This document shows, piece by piece, positions 1 through 6,605 of a DNA stretch of 8,760 nucleotides. This DNA comes from Actinoplanes liguriensis. GTDB taxonomy: Bacteria; Actinomycetota; Actinomycetes; Mycobacteriales; Micromonosporaceae. The translations under genes and the position numbers were made by a program. Where the stretch lies: contig KL571225.1 of NCBI GenBank assembly GCA_000715855.1, positions 194,858-203,617 of the forward strand, written 5' to 3'. The stretch's first letter is position 1, and each line of letters begins with the position of its first letter. The notes under the pieces are model-generated. The model saw nothing but the letters and a program-made list of their open reading frames with translations. It did not search any database and had not been told where the DNA came from.

Positions 1-18
1 GATGTGTATAAGAGACAG
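1..18 (+). other. Nextera transposon mosaic-end adapter remnant at contig edge
   Basis: The first 18 bases read gatgtgtataagagacag. This is the 19-bp Nextera (hyperactive Tn5) mosaic end without its first A. It is a synthetic library sequence, so genomic DNA starts at about position 19, and the ATG inside it is not a real start codon. The window's left edge is therefore a contig end. Confidence 0.95.
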
Positions 19-1045
19 CCGCTTCGACGCGTTCGGCGGCTGGCTGGACACGATGGCGGACCGCGCCAAGGAGTACCTGGTGTACGCCGGGCTCGCAGCC
101 GGAGCGGACCGGCTCGGCATGCACGGGGCGTGGGCGCTGGCGATCACCGCGATCGTGCTGCAGACCACCCGGCACATGACCGACACCTGGTACGGCGCGC
201 TGCACGACGAGGCGGCGCTCCGCCCCCGTCCGCAGGCCGCAGCCGGAGTCGGGGCGCGGCTCACCGCCGTGTCGCAGGCCGCGCAGAGCAGTCGCGGGTC
301 GCTGATCTACTGGGCGAAACGGATCGTGGTCTTCCCGATCGGGGAGCGCTGGGCACTTATCGCGCTGGCCGCCGCCGTGACGAACGGGCGGATCGCGCTC
401 GGCCTGCTCGTCGGGCTCGGGGCGCTGGCATTCCTCTACACGCTCTCGCTGCGATCACTGCGCGCGCTGTCGATGCGGGTGCCGGTGCTGAACACGGTCG
501 ACACCGGGCGGCACCGGGATGACGGCCGGCTCGCGCGGGACGTGCTGGCCCGGGCCCGGATGGACCTTCCTCTGCTGGTGGGGGCGGTGCTGACGGCGTA
601 CGCGGGAGTCGGGATCCTGATCGGTGAACCGGTGCGCACCGGACTGCTGGCCGGGGCGATCCCGGCGGCGCTGGCTGCCGGGATGACCGCTCGCGCCCGG
701 CACGACCGGCCGCTGGACTGGCTGGTCCCGGCCGTGCTGCGAGGTGCGGAGTACCTGCTCGTGGTGCTCGCCGGGCTGGTCGGCGGGGTGCCGTGGCCGC
801 TGCTGTTCGGGCTGCTGCTCGTGCTGGCGCTGCGACACTACGACCTGACCGCGCGGATGGAGAAGGGCGCTCCGGGGACGACGGCCGGCGCGGCGGTGCT
901 CGGCTGGGAGGGCCGGGTCGTGCTGCTGGCGGCGGCGACGCTGGCGGGCTTCGCGACCGCCGGGTTCGGGGTGCTGACGGTGCTGGTCGGCGGCGCCTTC
1001 GCGCTGACCGCGGCCCGGGACTGGCGCGCCACCCGCCCCCGCTGA
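19..1045 (+). CDS. CDP-alcohol phosphatidyltransferase-like membrane protein, 5'-truncated
   Basis: This is the C-terminal part, about 341 residues, of an integral membrane protein. Its first genomic codons encode a stretch with GGWLDTMAD, which fits the second half (G-x3-D-x3-D) of the CDP-alcohol phosphatidyltransferase signature. The D-G-x2-A-R first half should lie upstream, beyond the contig edge. Such enzymes move a phospho-alcohol from a CDP-activated lipid or polyol to a second alcohol in the membrane, using the signature aspartates for metal binding. Several hydrophobic segments follow. The last third (from about nt 690) holds four or so membrane segments and resembles the C-terminal domain I know as DUF5941 in actinomycete proteins of this type, sometimes with an N-terminal nucleotidyltransferase. 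That assignment is from memory. The apparent Met start lies in adapter sequence and is false. The TGA stop is at 1043-1045. Substrate unknown. Confidence 0.75.
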
Positions 1046-1047
1046 CC

Positions 1048-1171
1048 GCCGCCGGGCCTCGGCTGGCACTGAGGGCTGTAAAACAAGCCGGAATCAGCCG
1101 TGAGTGCCAGCCGCCGGGCCGCGGCTGGCGTTGAGGGCTGGAAAACGGGCCGGAAAGAGCCGTGAGTGCCA
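1048..1171 (+). repeat. Two tandem 62-bp imperfect repeats, each able to fold into a hairpin
   Basis: Copy 1 (1048-1109) and copy 2 (1110-1171) lie end to end and match at about 54 of 62 positions. Each copy begins with the same 11 bases and ends with the same 14. In copy 1, GGCTGGCACT (1061-1070) is the exact reverse complement of AGTGCCAGCC (1103-1112), and an inner GGCTG/CAGCC stem continues the fold. In copy 2 the outer arm has changed to GCTGGCGTT (1124-1132). It still pairs with AGTGCCAGC (1165-1173) through G-U wobbles, so the fold is kept. The pair starts three bases after a stop codon. It could act as a factor-assisted terminator or 3' stabiliser, or belong to a REP-like family. There is no T-tract. 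Confidence 0.8.
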
Positions 1172-1413
1172 GCTCGCGACAGCGGGGTGTGGCCGGCTGT
1201 TGGCGGGGTGTCAACGAATGGTGCGCGGAATGTCGCTTCTTGCTGGGAACGTGCACAGAATGTACCCAGAAGTTCGGATCTCCGTAATCGATTGATCACT
1301 ATCTGCGAATGGCACGTTCGCCCGATGGCAAAGCATCGATACCACTCGCAAAGTCATTACCCGATTGCCGACCGTCGTGGGATCGGAATCACAGTCGATC
1401 GGGGAGGTTGACG
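1172..1413 (+). other. Intergenic leader region of the ABC ATPase gene with a 13-bp direct repeat
   Basis: Together with the tandem hairpins this is a 368-bp gene-free stretch. It is visibly less GC-rich than the flanking genes, and I see no convincing reading frame. It carries a direct repeat, GTGCGCGGAATGT at 1221-1233 and GTGCACAGAATGT at 1251-1263 (11 of 13 identical), with starts exactly 30 bp apart. It presumably contains the promoter of the downstream gene, but I could not pick out a credible -35/-10 pair. Confidence 0.45.
1401..1407 (+). promoter_or_regulatory. Ribosome binding site of the ABC ATPase gene
   Basis: GGGGAGG sits six bases before the GTG at 1414-1416. This fixes the start there, not at the ATG at 1309 that opens the same frame. 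The protein then begins [13 protein letters not shown], which is the normal N-terminus of MalK-type ATPases. Confidence 0.85.
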
Positions 1414-2716
1414 GTGTCCACCGTCGCGCTCAAGGACGTCAGCAAAATCTGGCCGGATGGCACGCTTGCCGTCGATCACGTGTCCCTGGATGTCCAGGAC
1501 GGCGAGTTCATGGTCCTGCTCGGCCCCTCGGGCTGCGGCAAGTCGACCGTGCTCCGCATGATCGCCGGTCTGGAGCTGTCTCTTATACACATTAAGAGAC
1601 AGGGTGCTCGACGTGCCCCCGCGCGACCGCAGCATCGCCATGGTGTTTCAGGACTTTGCGCTCTATCCGCACATGACCGTCGCCGACAACATCGGCTTCC
1701 CGCTGAAGCTGTCCGGCGTCGAGCCGGGCCCACGTTCCGACCGGGTCGGCACGGTGGCCGGCGCGCTCGGCATCGGCGAGGTGCTCGGGCGTCGTCCCAG
1801 TCAGCTCTCCGGCGGGCAGCGTCAGCGGGTCGCGATGGGCCGGGCGATGGTCCGCCGGCCCGGCATCTGTCTCTTATACACATTTCTGATGTGTATAAGA
1901 GACAGCTCCAACCTGGACAGCGGCCTGCGCGCCGAACTGCGCGCGGAGATCACCAGCATGACCCGTGAGCTGGGCGTCACGACCATGTACGTGACGCACG
2001 ACCAGGCCGAGGCGCTGACCATGGCGGACCGCGTGGCGATCATGCGGCGCGGGGTGCTGCAGGACCTGGGCACGCCGACCGAGGTCTACCGACGGCCGGC
2101 CACGCTGTACGTCGCCGCCTTCCTCGGCTCGCCGCGGATGAACCTGCTGGAGGCGCAGGTCTACGTGCACCTGGACCGTTACGTCGCGCTGAACTTCGGT
2201 GAGCAGAACCTCTACCTCGCCTGGTCGGACCCGCGGTCCCGGGCGGTCGCGCGCTACCACGGCGAGCGGATCGTGGTCGGGGTGCGGGCCGAGGCGCTCA
2301 CCCCGGTGACGCCCGACACTCCCGGAGCGGTCCTGCACGGGCGGATCCGCTACCTGGAGCACCACGGCCACGAGTCATTGGCCTACCTGGACATCGGCGC
2401 GACCGCGATCGTGGTCGACGAGGTCGGTGGCGCGGCTCCGGAGCGGAGCGTCTCCACGGGCGCGCTGAAGCGGCTCGGCGGGGCGTTGCAGCGGCTGACC
2501 AAGAGTTCCTCGGCCGCGGCGCAGGAGAACGCGGGCGCGCCGGTCAGCCTGCTGAACGATCCGGGCCGGCACCACCGCAGGGCGGCCGAGCTGTCGGTGC
2601 GGCTGGCGCCGTACCCGGCGGTCAATCCGGGGCACCCGCTGACCGTATCGGTGCAGATGGACGCGGTGCATTTCTTCGATGAGCGCGGCGACCGGATCGA
2701 CGTCGGCTGGCGCTGA
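1414..2716 (+). CDS. Sugar ABC transporter ATP-binding protein (MalK/UgpC/MsiK type), broken by adapter blocks
   Basis: This is a cytoplasmic ATPase subunit that powers import of sugars or oligosaccharides. In reading order I see Walker [10 protein letters not shown] (residues 37-45), a Q-loop in [15 protein letters not shown] (Gln codon 1649-1651), the signature LSGGQRQRV (from 1805), the D-loop SNLD (1907-1918), the switch His in [11 protein letters not shown] (codon 1997-1999), then a TOBE-like C-terminal regulatory domain ending [14 protein letters not shown]. Two adapter blocks interrupt it. The first shifts the frame between MIAGLE and VLDVPPRDR, where about 13 residues are normally found. 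The second stays in frame by chance but replaces the Walker B segment (normally FLMDEPL-like). I read this as one intact gene in the organism, damaged in the assembly. No permease or binding protein is adjacent, so it may serve distant transporters, as MsiK does in Streptomyces. The C-terminal part has an unusual Ser/Ala-rich stretch around nt 2450-2580. Confidence 0.85.
1576..1602. other. Nextera adapter block 1 inside the ABC ATPase gene
   Basis: CTGTCTCTTATACACAT (1576-1592) is the reverse mosaic end and is followed directly by TAAGAGACAG (1593-1602), the inner end of the forward mosaic end. This is two adapters facing each other between genomic pieces. It joins the codons for MIAGLE (ending 1575) to the codons for VLDVPPRDR (from 1604) in a different frame. 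By comparison with MalK proteins roughly 40 bp of genome are missing here. Confidence 0.95.
1867..1905. other. Nextera adapter block 2 inside the ABC ATPase gene
   Basis: CTGTCTCTTATACACAT (1867-1883), four bases, then GATGTGTATAAGAGACAG (1888-1905) form a nearly perfect inverted pair of mosaic ends. The 39 bases equal 13 codons, so the frame stays open and the translation shows a false [13 protein letters not shown] segment. The Walker B region between RRPG and SNLD, about eight residues in relatives, is absent. Confidence 0.95.
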
Positions 2717-2796
2717 GGGGGTGAGAACGGTGAATGCGGATCGCCACTTCCGGGCGCCATCGTGGGTGCCTCCTGCCACCGGGCGGCCACAGCGCG

Positions 2797-2810
2797 TAGG
2801 CTGCACGACG
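2797..2810 (+). promoter_or_regulatory. Candidate -10 element for a leaderless transcript of the ATP-binding protein
   Basis: TAGGCT (2797-2802) fits the actinobacterial TANNNT -10 pattern and ends eight bases before an in-frame GTG at 2811. That distance would put the transcription start at or next to the start codon. No good -35 is visible at the usual spacing. An independent promoter would fit the lack of an SD before 2811. Confidence 0.4.
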
Positions 2811-3287
2811 GTGGAGGACAGGATCGGCCAAGGCGTGCGCTCGGCTCCCGGCGGGGAGGCGATGATCGATGCCGCCCCTTCCCGGCCCGCCTCCCCGGTG
2901 CTGATGGACCGCCCTTTCGGGGACGGTGACATCACCCTCCTGCGGCACGAGGTGTCGCGCCTGCTGCCGACCGTCGGGGTGACCGGCGACCGCCTCTCCG
3001 GCTACGTGCTGGCGGTCAACGAGGTGATCACCAACGTGGTCCTGCACGCCGGTGGGCGCGGCCGGATCGTGCTGCGGCTGGAGTCCGGCTCGGTCTGGTG
3101 TGTGGTCACCGACTCCGGCCCGGGCATCCCGGAGGGGTGTCTGGACGATCATCTGTTCCCCGGTACTGACGAGATCGGGGGACGCGGGCTGTGGCTGGCG
3201 CACCGCCTGTGCGACGAGGTGACGACCGCGACCGGCCCGATCGGAACTTCGATAGGCCTGCGAATGGATCTTGCGGCGTTGAGCTGA
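2811..3287 (+). CDS. RsbW-like ATP-binding protein (GHKL fold, anti-sigma/serine-kinase type)
   Basis: A small soluble protein of 158 residues with a single HATPase_c_2-type domain. The N-box LAVNEVITNVVLHAGG gives the Mg-ATP residues E71 and N75. The G1 box is VVTDSGPGIP (D101), and the G2 box is GGRGLWLAHRL (residues 123-133). Family members bind partner sigma factors or phosphorylate STAS anti-anti-sigma proteins. No sigma or STAS gene is visible nearby, so the partner is unknown. The start is uncertain. GTG 2811 has a well-placed -10 but no SD. ATG 2862 has GGGGAGG only two bases before it (141 residues). GTG 2730 has an SD-like GGTGAG and would lie 13 bases after the upstream stop, but the codons between 2730 and 2810 lack the G/C third-base bias. 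The domain itself begins near PFGDGDITLLRHEV, so all choices keep it intact. Confidence 0.85.
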   Translation: MEDRIGQGVRSAPGGEAMIDAAPSRPASPVLMDRPFGDGDITLLRHEVSRLLPTVGVTGDRLSGYVLAVNEVITNVVLHAGGRGRIVLRLESGSVWCVVTDSGPGIPEGCLDDHLFPGTDEIGGRGLWLAHRLCDEVTTATGPIGTSIGLRMDLAALS

Positions 3288-3373
3288 GAGCTGAAACCCC
3301 TGCTTGACCGACTTATGAAACACCCGTGAAACGTGAAGGAGCCCTTCGCCTCTCGTCTCGCGGCGGGTGCGAC

Positions 3374-3385
3374 TACATTGGGCGC
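3374..3385 (+). promoter_or_regulatory. Candidate -10 element for the HAD-GH65 operon (leaderless start)
   Basis: TACATT (3374-3379) is a good TANNNT -10 and ends six bases before the GTG at 3386, so the transcript would start at or beside the start codon. No SD precedes that GTG. The -35 region (about 3351-3356, tctcgt) is weak. This favours 3386 over the in-frame upstream GTG at 3326 as the start. Confidence 0.5.
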
Positions 3386-4120
3386 GTGCTCGGACTTCCT
3401 TCCCAGGTGACCGCTTGCCTTTTCGATCTTGACGGGGTGCTGACGGACACCGCCCTTGTGCACAGTGCCGCGTGGAAACAAACGTTCGACACGTTCCTGG
3501 AGTCATGGGCCGAACGGCATGATCAACCGTTTGTGCCGTTCGACTCCGGGGTCGACTATCGCCGATATGTCGACGGCCGTCAGCGGGCCGACGGTGTCCG
3601 CACCTTCCTCGCCTCCCGTGGCATCACCCTGCCCGAGGGCACCCCTGACGACGATCCCGACCAGGACACCGTCAACGGCGTCGGCAACCGCAAGAACATC
3701 CTCGTGCTCCAGAAGATCAAAGAAGGCGCCGTCAAGGTCTACCCCGGCTCGGTGGAGTACCTGAAGGCCGCCAAGGCCGCCGGTCTGCGCCGCGCTGTCG
3801 TGTCGGCGAGCGCCAACTGCAAGGACGTGCTCGAGGCGGCCGGCATCGCGGACCTCCTGGAGGCCCGCGTGGACGGGCTCGTCGCGCGCGAGCTCGGCCT
3901 GCCCGGCAAGCCGGAGCCGGACACGTTCCTGCACGGGGCGAAACTGCTCGGCCTCCCATCGGAGAGCTGCGCGGTCTTCGAGGATGCCCAGGCGGGCGTC
4001 GCGGCCGGCCGGGCCGGCGGTTTCGGCGTCGTGATCGGCGTGGACCGGGTCGGCCAGGCCGACGCTCTGCGCGAGAACGGCGCCGACGTCGTCGTCACCG
4101 ACCTTTCCGAACTTCTCTAA
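3386..4120 (+). CDS. HAD-superfamily hydrolase, beta-phosphoglucomutase family
   Basis: A 244-residue cytoplasmic protein with all four HAD motifs: DLDGVLTD with nucleophile D14 and acid/base D16, the motif II Ser in VVSASAN (S140), the motif III Lys in LPGKPEPD (K175), and VFEDAQAG (E199, D200). A helical cap lies between motifs I and II, and the stretch VNGVGNRKN is typical of the beta-phosphoglucomutase group. These enzymes interconvert beta-glucose 1-phosphate and glucose 6-phosphate through an aspartyl-phosphate. The GH65 gene follows after only 24 nt, the classic partner that makes beta-glucose 1-phosphate. The pair resembles Rv3400-Rv3401 of Mycobacterium tuberculosis (from memory). 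The GTG start at 3386 gives MLGLPSQVTACLFDLDG, normal for the family; starting at 3326 would add a tail of 20 residues with poor codon bias. A plain phosphatase role is possible. Confidence 0.9.
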   Translation: MLGLPSQVTACLFDLDGVLTDTALVHSAAWKQTFDTFLESWAERHDQPFVPFDSGVDYRRYVDGRQRADGVRTFLASRGITLPEGTPDDDPDQDTVNGVGNRKNILVLQKIKEGAVKVYPGSVEYLKAAKAAGLRRAVVSASANCKDVLEAAGIADLLEARVDGLVARELGLPGKPEPDTFLHGAKLLGLPSESCAVFEDAQAGVAAGRAGGFGVVIGVDRVGQADALRENGADVVVTDLSELL

Positions 4121-4144
4121 TTCACTCCAAGAAGAGGCACGACC

Positions 4145-6514
4145 GTGATCCGTGAACGGGCCTACCCCGTCGACCCCTGGCACATCCGGGAGACCCGGCT
4201 GGACCTGGACCTGCTGGCCCAGTCAGAGTCGGTGTTCGCGCTCTCGAACGGCCACATCGGGATACGGGGAAACCTGGACGAGGGCGAGCCGCACGGCCTG
4301 CCGGGGACCTACCTGAACTCGTTCTACGAGCTGCGGCCGCTGCCGCATGCCGAGGGCGGCTACGGCTTCCCCGAGTCCGGCCAGACCATGGTCAACGTCA
4401 CCAACGCCAAGCTGATGCGGCTGCTGGTCGACGACGAGCCGTTCGACGTGCGCTACGGCGAGCTGCGCTCCCACGAGCGCTGCCTGGACCTGCGGGCCGG
4501 CACCCTGGAGCGGGTCGTGGAGTGGGTCTCCCCGTCCGGCAAGGGCGTCCGGGTGAAGACGACCCGCCTGGTCTCCTTCACCCAGCGTGCGGTGGTCGCT
4601 TTCCTCTACGAGGTGGAGCCGCTCGACGAGTCGGCCCGGCTGATCCTGCAGTCCGAGCTGGTGGCGAACGAGCAGCTGCCGCCGAGCAGCAAGGACCCGC
4701 GGGTCGCCGCGGTGCTGGCCCAGCCGCTGCAGGCCGAGGAGATGCTCGAGCAGCGCTCCGGCGGTCTGCTCGTGCACCGCACCAAGGTCAGTGACCTGCG
4801 GATGGCCGCGGCCATGGAGCACCTGGTGGAGACGCCGGGCCGGCACGCGATCACCACCGAGGGGCACGGCGACTGGCTGCGTACGACGGTGGCCTGCCGC
4901 CTGGAGCCGGGGCAGAAGCTGCGCGTGGTCAAGCTCGCGGCGTACGGATGGTCCAGCGTCCGTTCCCTGCCGGCCCTGCGCGACCAGGTCGGCGCGGCCC
5001 TGGCCAGCGCCCGCCTGGACGGCTGGGAGGGCCTGGTCCAGCAGCAGCAGGAGTACCTGGACGCGTTCTGGGACCACTCCGACGTGCGCGTCGAGGGTGA
5101 CCCGGAGGTGCAGCAGGCGGTCCGCTTCGGGCTGTTCCACACGCTGCAGGCCGGTGCCCGCGCGGAGCAGCGCCCGATCGGCTCGAAGGGCCTGACCGGC
5201 CCCGGCTACGACGGCCACACGTTCTGGGACTCGGAGACGTTCGTGCTCCCGGCCCTCACCTACACGCAGCCCTCGGCCGCGGCGGACGTACTGCGCTGGC
5301 GGCATTCGACGCTGGACCTGGCACGGGAGCGCGCGCAGACGCTCGGCCTGCAGGGCGCGGCGTTCCCGTGGCGGACGATCCGCGGCCAGGAGTGCTCCGG
5401 TTACTGGCCGGCCGGCACCGCGGGCTTCCACATCGGCGCGGACATCGCCGACGCGGTCCGGCGGTACGTGCAGGCCACCGGGGACTACGACTTCGAGCGT
5501 GAGGTCGGCCTGGAGCTGCTGGTGGAAACCGCGCGGCTGTGGCGCTCGCTGGGTCACCACGACCGGCACGGGCGGTTCCACATCGACGGCGTCACCGGGC
5601 CGGACGAGTACACGGCCGTGGTGAACGACAACATCTACACCAACCTGATGGCGCAGCAGAACCTGATGACCGCGGTGGACGCGTGCAAGCGCCACCCGGA
5701 TCTGGCCCGCCGCTTCGGGGTCGACGACGAGGAAGCCGCCTCCTGGCGGGACGCGGCGGCCGCCGTGCACATCCCGTACGACAAGGAGCTCGGCGTCCAC
5801 CAGCAGTGTGAGGGCTTCACCCGGCTGGAGGAGTGGGACTTCGAGAACACCCCGCCGGAGGGTTACCCGCTGCTGCTGAACTACCCGTACTTCGACCTCT
5901 ACCGCAAGCAGGTCGTCAAGCAGGCCGACATGGTCATGGCCATGTACATCCGGGGTGACGCGTTCACCCCGGAGGAGAAGACCCGCAACTTCGCGTACTA
6001 CGACGCGCGGACCGTCCGGGACTCCTCGCTGTCGGCCTGCATCCAGGCGGTGATGGCGGCCGAGACCGGGCACCTCGAGCTGGCTCACGACTATCTGGGC
6101 GAGGCCGCCCTGATGGACCTGCACGACCTGCACCAGAACGCGCGGGACGGCGTGCACGTGGCGTCGCTCGCGGGCTCGTGGATCGCGCTGGTCGCCGGCC
6201 TGGGCGGGATGCGTGACTTCAACGGTCAGCTCGCGTTCGCGCCGCGGCTGCCCAGCCGGATCAACAACCTGGACTTCTCGCTGCTCTGGCGGGGCCTGCG
6301 CCTGCGGGTCAACGTCACCGCGGACGAGGTGACCTACTCCCTGCGCAACGGCGGCGGCTCGGCCCGGCTCACGCTGCTGCACCACGGCAAGGAGATCGAG
6401 GTGACCCAGGTGCGCCCGGTGACCATGCCGATTCCGTCGGCCGGCCCGGTCGGCCCCTCGCCGACGCAGCCCGCGGGTCGCGCTCCGGTTCGCCGGGCCA
6501 CGCCGCATCCCTGA
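4145..6514 (+). CDS. Glycoside hydrolase family 65 protein (disaccharide phosphorylase type)
   Basis: A 789-residue, probably cytoplasmic enzyme with the usual GH65 layout. An N-terminal beta-sandwich opens with FALSNGHIGIRGNLDEG and GTYLNSFYE. The (alpha/alpha)6 barrel carries HTFWDSETFVLPAL and the catalytic GVTGPDEYTAVVNDNIYTN, whose Glu (E488) is the expected general acid; maltose phosphorylase of Lactobacillus brevis uses E487. KQADM (K592, Q593) and the DSSLS loop (S627, S628) match substrate/phosphate-site segments of the family, and no signal peptide is seen. Family members cleave trehalose, maltose, kojibiose or nigerose with phosphate, releasing beta-glucose 1-phosphate; a few are hydrolases. 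Specificity cannot be read here. The GTG start at 4145 has AGAGG (4133-4137) seven bases upstream. The last 25 or so residues form a Pro/Arg-rich tail outside the fold. It shares an operon with the HAD gene. Confidence 0.92.
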   Translation: MIRERAYPVDPWHIRETRLDLDLLAQSESVFALSNGHIGIRGNLDEGEPHGLPGTYLNSFYELRPLPHAEGGYGFPESGQTMVNVTNAKLMRLLVDDEPFDVRYGELRSHERCLDLRAGTLERVVEWVSPSGKGVRVKTTRLVSFTQRAVVAFLYEVEPLDESARLILQSELVANEQLPPSSKDPRVAAVLAQPLQAEEMLEQRSGGLLVHRTKVSDLRMAAAMEHLVETPGRHAITTEGHGDWLRTTVACRLEPGQKLRVVKLAAYGWSSVRSLPALRDQVGAALASARLDGWEGLVQQQQEYLDAFWDHSDVRVEGDPEVQQAVRFGLFHTLQAGARAEQRPIGSKGLTGPGYDGHTFWDSETFVLPALTYTQPSAAADVLRWRHSTLDLARERAQTLGLQGAAFPWRTIRGQECSGYWPAGTAGFHIGADIADAVRRYVQATGDYDFEREVGLELLVETARLWRSLGHHDRHGRFHIDGVTGPDEYTAVVNDNIYTNLMAQQNLMTAVDACKRHPDLARRFGVDDEEAASWRDAAAAVHIPYDKELGVHQQCEGFTRLEEWDFENTPPEGYPLLLNYPYFDLYRKQVVKQADMVMAMYIRGDAFTPEEKTRNFAYYDARTVRDSSLSACIQAVMAAETGHLELAHDYLGEAALMDLHDLHQNARDGVHVASLAGSWIALVAGLGGMRDFNGQLAFAPRLPSRINNLDFSLLWRGLRLRVNVTADEVTYSLRNGGGSARLTLLHHGKEIEVTQVRPVTMPIPSAGPVGPSPTQPAGRAPVRRATPHP

Positions 6515-6554
6515 TCGTTCGCGATCAAAACCACGATTTCGCCGTACGAACGAG

Positions 6555-6587
6555 AAAGCCCCCGGTCCACGAGGACCGGGGGCTTTT
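6555..6587. terminator. Strong intrinsic terminator between convergent genes
   Basis: A perfect 14-bp stem, AAAGCCCCCGGTCC (6555-6568) and GGACCGGGGGCTTT (6573-6586), with an ACGA loop. Four Ts end it on the + strand, and the - strand copy ends in TTT. It lies 40 bases after the GH65 stop and 19 bases beyond the - strand gene's stop, so it can serve both directions. Confidence 0.92.
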
Positions 6588-6605
6588 CCGTGCTGTGCCG
6601 GAGCG

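Noticed and set aside
1104..1411. Small + strand frames starting in the tandem repeat and leader region
   Set aside because: They translate the hairpin repeats and low-bias leader, have no SD, and are not protein-like.
1309..1413. An extended N-terminus of the ABC ATPase from ATG 1309
   Set aside because: The extra 35 residues do not resemble the family, and a strong SD precedes GTG 1414.
1..1905. A Tn5-like mobile element or transposon ends bracketing DNA
   Set aside because: The repeated 18-19-bp sequence is the synthetic Nextera mosaic end. No transposase gene or target duplication is present, and the blocks occur as adapter-adapter junctions.
2679..2810. The long N-terminus of the ATP-binding protein (start inside the ABC gene or at 2730)
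   Set aside because: Codons in this stretch lack G/C third-base bias and the residues do not belong to the domain. The -10 before 2811 gives a better start, though 2730 remains possible.
4223..6508. A 761-codon open frame on the - strand opposite the GH65 gene
   Set aside because: It is the antisense shadow of a well-supported GH65 gene in high-GC DNA. Its translation is rich in Arg, Gly and Val without domain motifs.
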